Source: Cellvibrionales bacterium UBA1969 (GTDB lineage: Bacteria > Pseudomonadota > Gammaproteobacteria > Pseudomonadales > UBA7434). From it: a stretch of 22,910 nt of DNA. The stretch lies in the NCBI GenBank assembly GCA_002339085.1, contig DDDX01000071.1, positions 1-22,910 on the forward strand, in the 5' to 3' direction. Shown in pieces: positions 15,219 to 22,910 of the stretch (positions are counted from its first letter, which is position 1; each line of letters starts with the position of its first letter). Both the position numbers and the translations under genes were made by a program. A model generated the notes under the pieces. It did no database searches. It was not told the DNA's origin and saw only the letters and a list, made by a program, of their open reading frames with translations.

Positions 15219-17954
15219 TTGAAAAAGTTTAAAATTTTTAAAAAAAAAACTACACCTGTATTAATAGGTAACATAGATTCTTTTTCAGCTCTTGTGATAA
15301 ATGGTTGGGCATGCTTTAAAGCTTCATCTAAGTCTATTCCTATTCAGGTTTTAGTTAACAACCATGTTGTAGGACAAGGTTTCGCTTCTATTTATAGAGA
15401 AGATTTACAAAATGCGGGTATTCACAAGGGCTTTCATGGCTTTCAGATTGATTGCGAGACCACTGGCCTTCATGACGAGCCTTATGGAGTAACCTTGAGG
15501 CATGCTGAGACCATGGAGATCATTGCTCATCCCGAATTCTTTTTAGCCCCGCAAACCTCAACTTTCAGCAGCGAACTAACTAATTTGAAGGATGGACATC
15601 TGCGGCTGTCAATTGCATCAGATAATACAATAGGTTCACAGACTTTAGTATTATATCATCAAGATCAGCCATTATATGAGAGGCAAATTGAAACGCAGGA
15701 TAATTTTTTTGAATTAGATTTGCCTGTGCCTGTGCATTTGCAAAATGGCAATTTCGAGTTGTATAAAGTTGGCTTTAAAAATTCGCCTGATATTTTGGCC
15801 AGTGAATTTCTTGCTGTAAAACCGATTCGTACACCCTGGCAATACTTGAGAGACAGCGCAAAAACACCAGGCTTCTTGTCTATGCCCGATTTAGCTGGGT
15901 TTCGATATGAGTCATTGCAGTACCAGTTGCAAGCTATCATAGATGGTACGACCGCGTTATCAGCCCAACAAGTCAATCAGGCCCATACTATTTTGGTAGA
16001 GGGTTTCCTTGAAAGAAAATTATTTAAGCCCTTAACGCTACCAGCTTGGTCTGAGCCAAAAGTATCGATTATTATTCCTGCTTATAATCAATTTTCAATG
16101 ACTTATCATTGTATTGCATCTATTGCCTTGGCATTTAATCATACGTCCTATGAGGTGATATTGGCAGATGATTGTTCAAGTGACGAAACTGAGTTAGCAG
16201 AAACCATTATTAAAAATTTAGTTGTATCACGTAGCGCTAAGAATATTCGCTTTTTAAGGAATTGCAATTTAGCGGCGAAAAAAGCCAAAGGCGAATATCT
16301 GGTATTTTTAAATAATGACACTGAGGTGACTTCCTTTTGGCTCGATGAGATGTTGACTTATTTAGAGTCTGACGAAAAAGTTGGCTTAGTGGGTTCAAAA
16401 CTACTTAATGAAGATGGTTCGCTACAAGAGGCGGGCGGTTTGGTCTGGGCAAATGGTGAGCCATGGAACGTAGGGCGAGGCGCAAACCCTTACCGCCCTG
16501 AGTTCTCGTATACCCGACAAGTTGACTACGTTACTGGTGCTGCTATGGCTATAAGAGCCAAATTATGGCGGGAACTTGAAGGCTTTAGTCAAGAATTTTC
16601 TCCATGCTATTATGAGGACACTGACTTAGCCTATAAAGTGAGAGAAAAAGGCTACAAAATACTATTGGCTAGTCATTCGATTGTGCAACATTTTGAGGGA
16701 AAAAGTCATGGCACTGACGCATTATCGGGATTTAAAAAGTTTCAGGAAGTGAATCAATCAACCTTCATTGAAAAATGGTCGTCTTTTTTTATTGGGAGCG
16801 ATCAGCCTTCTTTAGATAACATGCTAATTGACAAAGACAGGGGTATTGATAAGCGTATTCTAGTTATTGATTACGCAAGTCCTGTACCTAGCAAGGATGC
16901 TGGTAGTTATGCGGCCGTTGTTGAAATGCAATTAATGATGGCTCTAGGATATAAAATTACTTTTGTTCCTGAAAATATGGCACATTTTGGTAAGCATACT
17001 GTCGCATTACAAAAAATGGGCGTGGAGGTTTTGTATTCGCCGTTTTATACATCAGTTTATGACGTATTGGAAAAGCGTTTGCTAGAATTTGATGCCATTT
17101 ATATAACTCGATTTTCAATTGCCGAGAAATATATTGATTCCATACGATCTAATACAGACGCTAAAATTCTATTTAATAATGCGGATTTACATTTTCTAAG
17201 AGAAATGCGAGCGGCTTTAAATGATGACGACAATGAGCAAGCCCTTGCTCAATCTATTGAAACTAGGGTTCGTGAGTTGGCTGTGTGTCAGCAGGTGGAT
17301 GCAATACTTTGTTATAATAAAGTTGAACATGCGGTCATTACATCACATATCGCCGAGGTTAATAAGCTCCACCTAACTCCATGGGTGCTCAGTCCAAAAG
17401 GCCGTGGTATGAGTTTTAATAAGCGTAAAGGGATTGCTTTTTTAGGCGGCTATAATCATAAACCTAATGTTGAAGCGGTTGATTTTTTAGTGTATGAAGT
17501 GATGCCGCTTCTTGGTAAGGTACGCCCTGATATCGTCTTGTCAATTTATGGAAGTGCTATGCCCGATAGTTTTGAGTCTTATGCCTGCGATAATATAAAT
17601 GTGATCGGTTATGCTGAGCATTTAGATGAGGTTTTTCATCAGCACCGAATATTTGTTTCCCCTTTACTGTCGGGTGCTGGCATTAAAGGTAAAGTACTTG
17701 AAGCGATGGCTTATGGAACGCCCTCTGTGCTTACCGATATAGCGGGTGAGGGGACAGGCTTAACTCATGGATTAAGCGCATTGTTTGCTGATTCACCTAG
17801 TGATTGGGTTGAGCAAATTAGTCGCTGCTATGATGACTTCGATTTATGGATGAAACTATCAGACAACGCTAACTTTTTAGCAAGGGATCGATTTTCATTT
17901 GAAAAAGGTAAGATGGCAATGGAGAAAATCTTTGCTGCGATTGATATAAAATAA
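15219..17954 (+). CDS. Bifunctional glycosyltransferase: accessory beta module, GT2, GT4
   Basis: 911 residues from TTG 15219 (AGAAGG 8 nt upstream). The N-terminal module (about 15-110) has INGWACF at 27-33, PIQVLVNNHVVGQG, then R60-EDL and GFHGF at 71-75, a pattern I know from accessory domains in bacterial glycosyltransferases. GT2 domain ~281-500: KVSIIIPAYNQ, LADDCSSDE, LNNDTEV at 364-370 as the DxD equivalent, and YYEDTDLAYKV at 464-474. GT4 domain ~545-911: NNADLHFLREMRAAL, FLGGYNHKPN at 741-750, and GAGIKGKVLEAMAYGTPSVL at 819-838. It would add two sugars in sequence. In the GT2 domain the stretch IRFLRN-CNLAAKKAKG lacks about 8 residues usually found between these parts. An A10 tract covers codons 8-11. 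The preceding 107-nt gap shows nothing coding. Confidence 0.92.
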   Translation: MKKFKIFKKKTTPVLIGNIDSFSALVINGWACFKASSKSIPIQVLVNNHVVGQGFASIYREDLQNAGIHKGFHGFQIDCETTGLHDEPYGVTLRHAETMEIIAHPEFFLAPQTSTFSSELTNLKDGHLRLSIASDNTIGSQTLVLYHQDQPLYERQIETQDNFFELDLPVPVHLQNGNFELYKVGFKNSPDILASEFLAVKPIRTPWQYLRDSAKTPGFLSMPDLAGFRYESLQYQLQAIIDGTTALSAQQVNQAHTILVEGFLERKLFKPLTLPAWSEPKVSIIIPAYNQFSMTYHCIASIALAFNHTSYEVILADDCSSDETELAETIIKNLVVSRSAKNIRFLRNCNLAAKKAKGEYLVFLNNDTEVTSFWLDEMLTYLESDEKVGLVGSKLLNEDGSLQEAGGLVWANGEPWNVGRGANPYRPEFSYTRQVDYVTGAAMAIRAKLWRELEGFSQEFSPCYYEDTDLAYKVREKGYKILLASHSIVQHFEGKSHGTDALSGFKKFQEVNQSTFIEKWSSFFIGSDQPSLDNMLIDKDRGIDKRILVIDYASPVPSKDAGSYAAVVEMQLMMALGYKITFVPENMAHFGKHTVALQKMGVEVLYSPFYTSVYDVLEKRLLEFDAIYITRFSIAEKYIDSIRSNTDAKILFNNADLHFLREMRAALNDDDNEQALAQSIETRVRELAVCQQVDAILCYNKVEHAVITSHIAEVNKLHLTPWVLSPKGRGMSFNKRKGIAFLGGYNHKPNVEAVDFLVYEVMPLLGKVRPDIVLSIYGSAMPDSFESYACDNINVIGYAEHLDEVFHQHRIFVSPLLSGAGIKGKVLEAMAYGTPSVLTDIAGEGTGLTHGLSALFADSPSDWVEQISRCYDDFDLWMKLSDNANFLARDRFSFEKGKMAMEKIFAAIDIK
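15240..15249 (+). repeat. A10 homopolymer tract at codons 8-11 of the GT2-GT4 gene
   Basis: Ten A in a row encode Lys-Lys-Lys and the first base of Thr. With nine A the frame meets TAA after four more codons; with eleven A it meets TAA after seven more. Slippage at replication or transcription would therefore abolish the full-length product. Confidence 0.9.
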
Positions 17955-17984
17955 TTTTTAGATATTGCTAATTATTGGTGAAAT

Positions 17985-18989
17985 ATGTCTTCTGATTTTT
18001 TCCTTCACATTGGTCCGCATAAGACGGCTTCCACCTTTATTCAAAAAACATTGTTTAATAATAAAGATATATTGGCTAAGAACGAAAAGACTTACTTTGA
18101 AATGCCCGACCAAGGAGACTGGGGACACCATAAGTTAGCAGATAGTTTACGTCACAACAATGATGATCTATTCCAGGGGATAATAAAAAGAACACAAAAA
18201 ACTATCGGCGATTTAATTATATCGAGTGAAAACTTCGATTCAATTTCTCTTAGCCAAATAAAAAAATTATACTCAAGTTTTGACTTTAATTCACCAAGGA
18301 TTATCTATTATAAGAGAAGCGCTAAAGAACTTCTCTTATCAACTTGGCAAGAAAACATAAAGCATGGAGAAACTTATTCTTGGCGATACTACTTGTCAGA
18401 AAATTTGATGAGACCTTTTAATAGTAATGTGCTTAATGGGGGTCAAATTATTGAAAAATATGAGTCTGTCTTTGGGAGTGATTCAATCTCAATAATTGAT
18501 TTTCATTCTGCTATGAAGCAGAAATATGGAATTATGACAGAGTTTTTAAAAGTTTTAGGTGAGAATCCTCATGATTATTCAATTTATGAAAAAAAAGTTA
18601 ATCAGTCACTATCTTTTATAGATGTCGAGATACTTCGGACACTCAACATGTTATCAATAAGGCAGGGTATAGCACCAAGACATGAATTAAGGGATAAATA
18701 TCTTCTATTCTTGAGTCAGCCAAAGATAAACTGTGAATATTATGAGTTAAGAGAAATACTCAATAATTCCTTAGAGCCTTTTACTTTATCTGATTCGTTT
18801 ACAATAGATTTCTTTGAGAAAAATTTTCATTCAAAGTTTAAAAAATATTTTGTAAACTCCGCATCATATTTTAATCAAGATTCATTAATATATCAGTTAC
18901 CCTCTGAAGATTGGCATTTGTCAAAAGACTCAATTAGGTTACTTTGTTGGCTTTATCGAGAGCTGTGTCCTAAAAATCAAAATATATAA
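17985..18989 (+). CDS. Sulfotransferase family protein, HIGPHKT type
   Basis: 334 residues, soluble. LHIGPHKTASTFIQKTL at residues 7-23 is a PAPS 5'-phosphosulfate loop of the bacterial HIGxHKTxTTxxQ form (Lys13), with Ala in place of the first Gly/Thr of the usual GTT. LIISSENF at 77-84 and RIIYYKRSAKELLLSTWQE at 105-123 fit the second half of the cofactor site (Arg111, Ser119). The C-terminal ~200 residues have no motif I can name. It is less certain than its two neighbours which acceptor it uses; a sugar hydroxyl is likely from context. It starts 30 nt after the fusion gene, with only a GGTG before the ATG. Base composition is very low: the 60 bases from 18241 contain 16 G+C, against 31 for 60 bases of rpoC from 4141. 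That suggests a separately acquired gene. Confidence 0.82.
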   Translation: MSSDFFLHIGPHKTASTFIQKTLFNNKDILAKNEKTYFEMPDQGDWGHHKLADSLRHNNDDLFQGIIKRTQKTIGDLIISSENFDSISLSQIKKLYSSFDFNSPRIIYYKRSAKELLLSTWQENIKHGETYSWRYYLSENLMRPFNSNVLNGGQIIEKYESVFGSDSISIIDFHSAMKQKYGIMTEFLKVLGENPHDYSIYEKKVNQSLSFIDVEILRTLNMLSIRQGIAPRHELRDKYLLFLSQPKINCEYYELREILNNSLEPFTLSDSFTIDFFEKNFHSKFKKYFVNSASYFNQDSLIYQLPSEDWHLSKDSIRLLCWLYRELCPKNQNI

Positions 18990-19018
18990 GTCGCAATTTA
19001 ATTCTTAGGGAATCATAG

Positions 19019-19975
19019 TTGATTGTATTCACCCACATACCTAAAACCGCCGGAACCAGTCTTCGTTGGGCTTTTGCTAAATATTTCGATCAAAATCGAT
19101 GTTTTTACGATTATGGCGTAAGCTCTGAGGTTACCTCATCAGTTGTCAATGAGTTTATCTATCAAGAGGGCGATCATTGGGGGCTCTATAAGACATTAAA
19201 AGAAAGTCATGGCGGAGTACTTGCGGGTCATTTTGCTGCGAATAAGTACCTTAGTTTATTTGGTCTAGATTCAATGGTTTCTATTGTTCGTGATCCTGTT
19301 GAAAGAGTTTTATCAGAGTATTATCACTTCAAAATCCATCATAATTACCAAGGGAGCTTTACTGAGTTTTATCATGAAGAAAGATTTGTTAATAGACAGT
19401 CCAAACTTCTTAACAAGAAAATATGGCCTTTAATGGCGCTTGTAGGCATAACCGAGGCGTATGATGAAACAATAGAATATATGAACAAGCATTTTGGTTT
19501 GCAGTTAGAGGTGATTAATACTAATGTGAGACCGGATAATGCGAATATCCAAGAGGTTAACCTATGTGAAGAGAGGAAAGCTATAGAGAAATTAAACCTC
19601 GATGATATTAACCTTTACGCGGCAGTTAATGAGCAATTTAAATTAAGAATGAATGCACAGTCTTTAGGCAGACCATTTTATCGGGGCATGCTGGATTCTA
19701 TAAAGAAGAAAGTAATACAAGGTTCAGTATTGCCGGTTGTCAATGATGATCCCGTTGAAGTGGAGATTCTAATTAATGACCAATCAGTAGCTATCGTTAA
19801 TGCAAATGAGATTAGACATCATCTTAAGGGTATTTCTAGTATTCGAGGAGGCTACGTAGGCTTTAGCTATCTCGCCGAAGACCTTAAAGAGGATGACCTT
19901 GTTTCTTGTAGGGTGAGATCAACAAACCAATTAATAGTGAACTCTCCTTACAGGGCAACAACATTAAATCTTTAA
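19019..19975 (+). CDS. Sulfotransferase (Sulfotransfer_2-like) with C-terminal accessory beta module
   Basis: 318 residues from TTG 19019 (AGGG 8 nt upstream). FTHIPKTAGTSL at residues 4-15 is the PAPS loop of the heparan 2-O/chondroitin-type group. LAGHFAANK at 68-76 carries its conserved GH, VSIVRDPVERVLSEYYHF at 87-104 is the 3'-phosphate site (Arg91, Ser99), and VNRQSKLLN at 124-132 matches the usual N-x-Q-(S/T)-x-x-L element. The enzyme part ends near residue 225. Residues ~240-318 form an added module: PVEVEILINDQSVAIVNANE, IRHHL, then GGYVGFSY. This repeats the pattern of the N-terminal module of the 911-residue fusion. The module probably helps hold the glycan, which is inference. It lies 29 nt after the previous sulfotransferase and 33 nt before the next gene. 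Confidence 0.88.
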   Translation: MIVFTHIPKTAGTSLRWAFAKYFDQNRCFYDYGVSSEVTSSVVNEFIYQEGDHWGLYKTLKESHGGVLAGHFAANKYLSLFGLDSMVSIVRDPVERVLSEYYHFKIHHNYQGSFTEFYHEERFVNRQSKLLNKKIWPLMALVGITEAYDETIEYMNKHFGLQLEVINTNVRPDNANIQEVNLCEERKAIEKLNLDDINLYAAVNEQFKLRMNAQSLGRPFYRGMLDSIKKKVIQGSVLPVVNDDPVEVEILINDQSVAIVNANEIRHHLKGISSIRGGYVGFSYLAEDLKEDDLVSCRVRSTNQLIVNSPYRATTLNL

Positions 19976-20008
19976 TAGTCATAATAATCAGTATCTAAAG
20001 GTGTTAGT

Positions 20009-22261
20009 TTGACTATCCTTACTCGAATTAAAATATCGTTAAAATTCTTAATGGGTAGTTTTAGCCCTCAGTTTAAAAAAATAACGATATCTGAGTTTTA
20101 TGATGAAAAGGGTGCTGATGTCGCGTCAAACAAAGAGCCAAGTTTTTTTTTAGTGAGAGGGCGACTGCCACGCTCAGGATGGAATATTGTTGAAATAGGA
20201 ATAAATTTCTCTGACTCTAAAGAGGGAATTCATTTTTATTTTGACAAAGGATCTGGTTATTCCGATGCCCCTGATTTTTTCATTCCAATTAAAAATGGGG
20301 GAATTTCTAAGCGTTTATGCTATGTTCCAAAAGGCTTGAAGGGTGTTAAATTTCAGCCAGCTTTTGACGATGGATCTGTGGACATTAAGCATTTTAGGTT
20401 TTCGTGGATGTTACCTCCTATGGCAAGAAGGCGGATTTCCCAGCGGATCACCAACATGCATTATCGATATAGACACTTAATGTTAAGCGAGCTCAAATCG
20501 ACCTTAATAAATGAATCGTCTCGATGGGCTTGGCGTCAGTTAGCTTGGAAACGCTATAATGAAACCTTTATTAAAAGGGTAGTCCATCGCTCTTATAGAG
20601 ATTGGCTTGAGGATAATAATCATGATACCACTGAGTGCTTAAGCGTTTCATTAGAGTATCAACCGCTTATTTCCATTTTATTGCCTATATATAATACGCC
20701 TATTAAATATTTGCGAGAATGCATTGAGTCTGTGTTAAGTCAATCTTATTGTAACTGGCAACTTTGTATTGCTGATGATGCATCGACTGACCCCTCAGTT
20801 CATGCGCTAATTCAGGGATATGAAGAAAAAGATAGTCGAATTTCCGTAACTTTTAGAAAAAAAAATGGCCATATATCTGCGGCGACAAATTCTGCCTTAT
20901 CTCTTGCAGATGGAGATTTTGTCGCTTTTTTAGATCATGACGATTGTTTATCAAGCCAAGCACTTACCTACTTTGTTTCCGCCATAAATACGAACCGGTC
21001 AGCAAATTTTTTTTATTGTGATGAAGATAAAATTGATCAGGAAGGCCAGCGTTTTGACCCCCATTTTAAACCAGATTGGAATCCTGAGCTTCTGCTTTCT
21101 CAAAATTATATTTGTCATTTTACTCTAATAAAAACATCAATAGTTAAATCAGTCGGGGGCTTTCGGGAAGGTCTTGAGGGCGCTCAAGACCATGATTTAT
21201 TTTTGCGAATTACCTATTTACTTGACTACAGCCAAATAGTCCATATACCTCGTATCCTATACCATTGGCGTGCTGTTGATGGCTCAACAGCAATCTCGCC
21301 AAACGAAAAAAAATATACTACTAAGGCAGGCATTAGAGCTGTTGAAAACTGGCACTATAATAATCGATCGCTAGCGAAGGTGGTTGCTGGTCTAGTGCCG
21401 AATACGTATCGTTCTGAATGGCGACTGCCTTCATCTTTACCCTTAGTTTCGATTCTTATACCAACTCGTGATGGACATGATATTCTACGGCGATGTGTTG
21501 ATTCTATCTTATCCCTCACTAGTTATAGTAACTATGAACTTATTATTTTAAATAATCAATCTCGGTGCATAGAGACATTGGCTCTTTTTAGAAAGTGGGA
21601 GGTTGACTCACGTATTAAAATATATAATTGGGATAAACCGTTTAATTATTCTGCTATTAATAATTTTGGTGTGAAGCTAGCTAGTGGTTCAATTATAGCC
21701 CTCTTAAATGATGATGTAGAAGTGATCAATGATGAATGGCTTTCCGAGATGGTCTCGCACGCATGCCGGAATGAGATAGGTTGCGTAGGTGCAAAACTGT
21801 ATTATCCCAATGAGACGATTCAGCATGCAGGCGTAATTTTAGGTATTGGTGGCGTTGCAGGACATAGCCATAAATATTTCAGCCGACATGATAATGGCTA
21901 TTTCTCTCGCTTGAAGCTAGTCCAAAATCTCTCTGCAGTGACTGGCGCCTGTTTGGTGGTAAGAAAAGAGATATTCAACGAGGTAGGAGGTCTAAACGAG
22001 ACTGATTTAGCTGTTGCTTTTAATGATGTGGACTTTTGTCTAAAAGTCCTGGCGGCGGGTTATAGAAACCTGTGGACTCCATACGCAGAGTTATACCATC
22101 ATGAATCGGTCTCTAGGGGCGAGGATAATACATTAATGAAGCGCCATCGGGCATTAAAAGAGGCTCATTATATGCGCGTTACATGGTTTAAAGAGCTTGA
22201 AGCAGATCCTGCATATAATAAGCAACTGACGCTTATTCATGAGGATTTTTCTTTATGCTAA
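20009..22261 (+). CDS. Tandem GT2-GT2 glycosyltransferase with N-terminal beta domain
   Basis: 750 residues from TTG 20009, with AAAGG (19997-20001) 7 nt upstream. An N-terminal beta-rich region (~20-135) with VRGRLPRSGWNIVEIGINF at 49-67 precedes a basic helical linker. First GT2 domain ~219-430: ISILLPIYNTPIKYLRECIE, ADDASTD at 255-261, FLDHDD at 307-312 (DxD D309/D311), GAQDHDLFLR at 391-400 with the likely base, and HWR at 419-421. Second GT2 domain ~479-700: VSILIPTRDGHDILRRCVDS, LLNDDVEV at 565-572, and FNDVDFCLKV at 671-680. Both domains keep their motifs, so it likely forms two linkages, a plan known from O-antigen and capsule polymerases and chain extenders. No membrane segment is visible. 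The gene contains several long homopolymers (T9 at 20143, A9 at 20857, T8 at 21007). Confidence 0.92.
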   Translation: MTILTRIKISLKFLMGSFSPQFKKITISEFYDEKGADVASNKEPSFFLVRGRLPRSGWNIVEIGINFSDSKEGIHFYFDKGSGYSDAPDFFIPIKNGGISKRLCYVPKGLKGVKFQPAFDDGSVDIKHFRFSWMLPPMARRRISQRITNMHYRYRHLMLSELKSTLINESSRWAWRQLAWKRYNETFIKRVVHRSYRDWLEDNNHDTTECLSVSLEYQPLISILLPIYNTPIKYLRECIESVLSQSYCNWQLCIADDASTDPSVHALIQGYEEKDSRISVTFRKKNGHISAATNSALSLADGDFVAFLDHDDCLSSQALTYFVSAINTNRSANFFYCDEDKIDQEGQRFDPHFKPDWNPELLLSQNYICHFTLIKTSIVKSVGGFREGLEGAQDHDLFLRITYLLDYSQIVHIPRILYHWRAVDGSTAISPNEKKYTTKAGIRAVENWHYNNRSLAKVVAGLVPNTYRSEWRLPSSLPLVSILIPTRDGHDILRRCVDSILSLTSYSNYELIILNNQSRCIETLALFRKWEVDSRIKIYNWDKPFNYSAINNFGVKLASGSIIALLNDDVEVINDEWLSEMVSHACRNEIGCVGAKLYYPNETIQHAGVILGIGGVAGHSHKYFSRHDNGYFSRLKLVQNLSAVTGACLVVRKEIFNEVGGLNETDLAVAFNDVDFCLKVLAAGYRNLWTPYAELYHHESVSRGEDNTLMKRHRALKEAHYMRVTWFKELEADPAYNKQLTLIHEDFSLC

Positions 22262-22286
22262 ATGCGTATTCTCTAATAAAAAATTA

Positions 22287-22910
22287 ATGATGATTGAATC
22301 GCCTTTTTCCATTATTCTAAGTGACGGCGCAAGGCCAAGCGAAGATATTTATTATATTCAATCAGCTGCCCCGAAATTATTAACTAGGTTGGGTATAGAT
22401 TCATATAGAATAAATGCAGGGAGTCCGCTTTCGTATTTTAGACGACTGAATACAAAGCGTTTCGCAGGAGCCCACATCATTATATGTCGGTCATTAAACT
22501 CTAATTGGCTTAATTTTTTAGAGCGTTATCAATCATCATTTGCATCAATCAATTATCTGATTGATGATGACTTATCAGCTGCAGTTGCCACACCTGGACT
22601 TCCAAAAAGCTATCGTGAAAAATTAAATAGAATCGTAATTGAGCAGCAGCCGCGTATTTTTTCCTTGGCAGATAATATTGTGGTTTCGAGTCAATATTTG
22701 TTAGAAAAGTTTTTCCCGATGCATTCCTCAGTACACTTACTAACCCCAGTACTATGTAACAGCTTACCAGAATTAGATCATTTTGATAGCGGTATTAGTG
22801 ACATGGCTTTTTTGGGTACCCGTGCACATGTTGATGATCTAAGAGCCATTGCACCTGCACTTGTAAGAGTTTCGAACCATGTTAGAGTTAATGATTTATC
22901 TTTATCTTTA
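22287..22910 (+). CDS. GT-B-like glycosyltransferase, 3' end outside the window
   Basis: The frame is open from ATG 22287 to the right edge, 208 codons. The N-terminus SIILSDGARPSEDIYYIQSA followed by PKLLTRLGIDSYRIN looks like the first strand and helix of a GT-B Rossmann half. YLIDDDLSAA, LPKSYREKL and the later LADNIVVSSQYLLEKF (the usual AD-x-(I/V)-x-V-S-S element) support a GT1/GT4-type transferase. MAFLGTRAHVDDLRAIAPAL may open the donor-binding half. No clear ribosome binding site precedes ATG 22287 or 22290; an in-frame ATG at 22239 would overlap the previous gene by 23 nt and add 16 residues. It continues the same transcriptional run after a 25-nt gap. The donor and acceptor are unknown. 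Confidence 0.72.
   Translation, partial: MMIESPFSIILSDGARPSEDIYYIQSAAPKLLTRLGIDSYRINAGSPLSYFRRLNTKRFAGAHIIICRSLNSNWLNFLERYQSSFASINYLIDDDLSAAVATPGLPKSYREKLNRIVIEQQPRIFSLADNIVVSSQYLLEKFFPMHSSVHLLTPVLCNSLPELDHFDSGISDMAFLGTRAHVDDLRAIAPALVRVSNHVRVNDLSLSL

Noticed and set aside
22255..22287. 10-codon frame (MLNAYSLIKN) whose TAA overlaps ATG 22287
   Set aside because: It is too short to support, has no ribosome binding site, and the overlap is likely coincidence in AT-rich DNA.
1..22910. CRISPR arrays, tRNA or rRNA genes, insertion sequences, phage or toxin-antitoxin genes
   Set aside because: I looked for regular repeats with spacers, transposase-like proteins, cloverleaf-ending CCA segments and small paired genes, and saw none that hold up.

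Overview
The window reads as chromosomal DNA of a gammaproteobacterium, probably marine or aquatic. RpoB and RpoC are very close to the Escherichia coli proteins: with the start chosen here, the catalytic aspartates of RpoC fall at 460/462/464, the E. coli numbers. A VPxPA-type C-terminal sorting signal and a sulfated-polysaccharide gene set fit aquatic gammaproteobacteria. The genus cannot be named from this sequence.

Layout: (1) 1-5851, the end of the RNA polymerase operon: 3' part of rpoB, an rpoB-rpoC spacer with a perfect 12-bp hairpin, complete rpoC, and a strong intrinsic terminator. (2) 6007-9562, the four dTDP-L-rhamnose genes in the order rfbA-rfbC-rfbD-rfbB. (3) 9563-10741, a gene-poor stretch holding one opposite-strand gene for a secreted protein with a PEP-CTERM-like (VPIPA) tail, plus candidate promoters, short repeats and a doubtful small ORF. 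(4) 10742 to the right edge, a tightly packed plus-strand run of nine genes: a small coiled-coil/beta protein, a GT2 glycosyltransferase, a GT-B glycosyltransferase with an unexplained C-terminal domain, a sulfotransferase, a 911-residue GT2-GT4 fusion, two more sulfotransferases of different subtypes, a tandem double-GT2 enzyme, and a GT-B-like gene cut by the window edge.

Reading the genes together (inference): the rfb genes supply dTDP-rhamnose, the glycosyltransferases assemble a rhamnose-containing surface or extracellular polysaccharide, and three PAPS-dependent sulfotransferases decorate it. No flippase, polymerase, exporter, exosortase or PAPS-synthesis gene lies in the window, so the locus must continue to the right or rely on genes elsewhere.

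The most notable points are the three unlike sulfotransferases interleaved with glycosyltransferases; an accessory beta module shared by a glycosyltransferase N-terminus and a sulfotransferase C-terminus; an apparent 8-residue deletion inside the GT2 domain of the fusion protein; homopolymer tracts (A10 just after a start codon, G8 inside a GT2 gene) that could switch genes on and off; and the hairpin before rpoC. Six of the fourteen intact genes appear to start at TTG or GTG.
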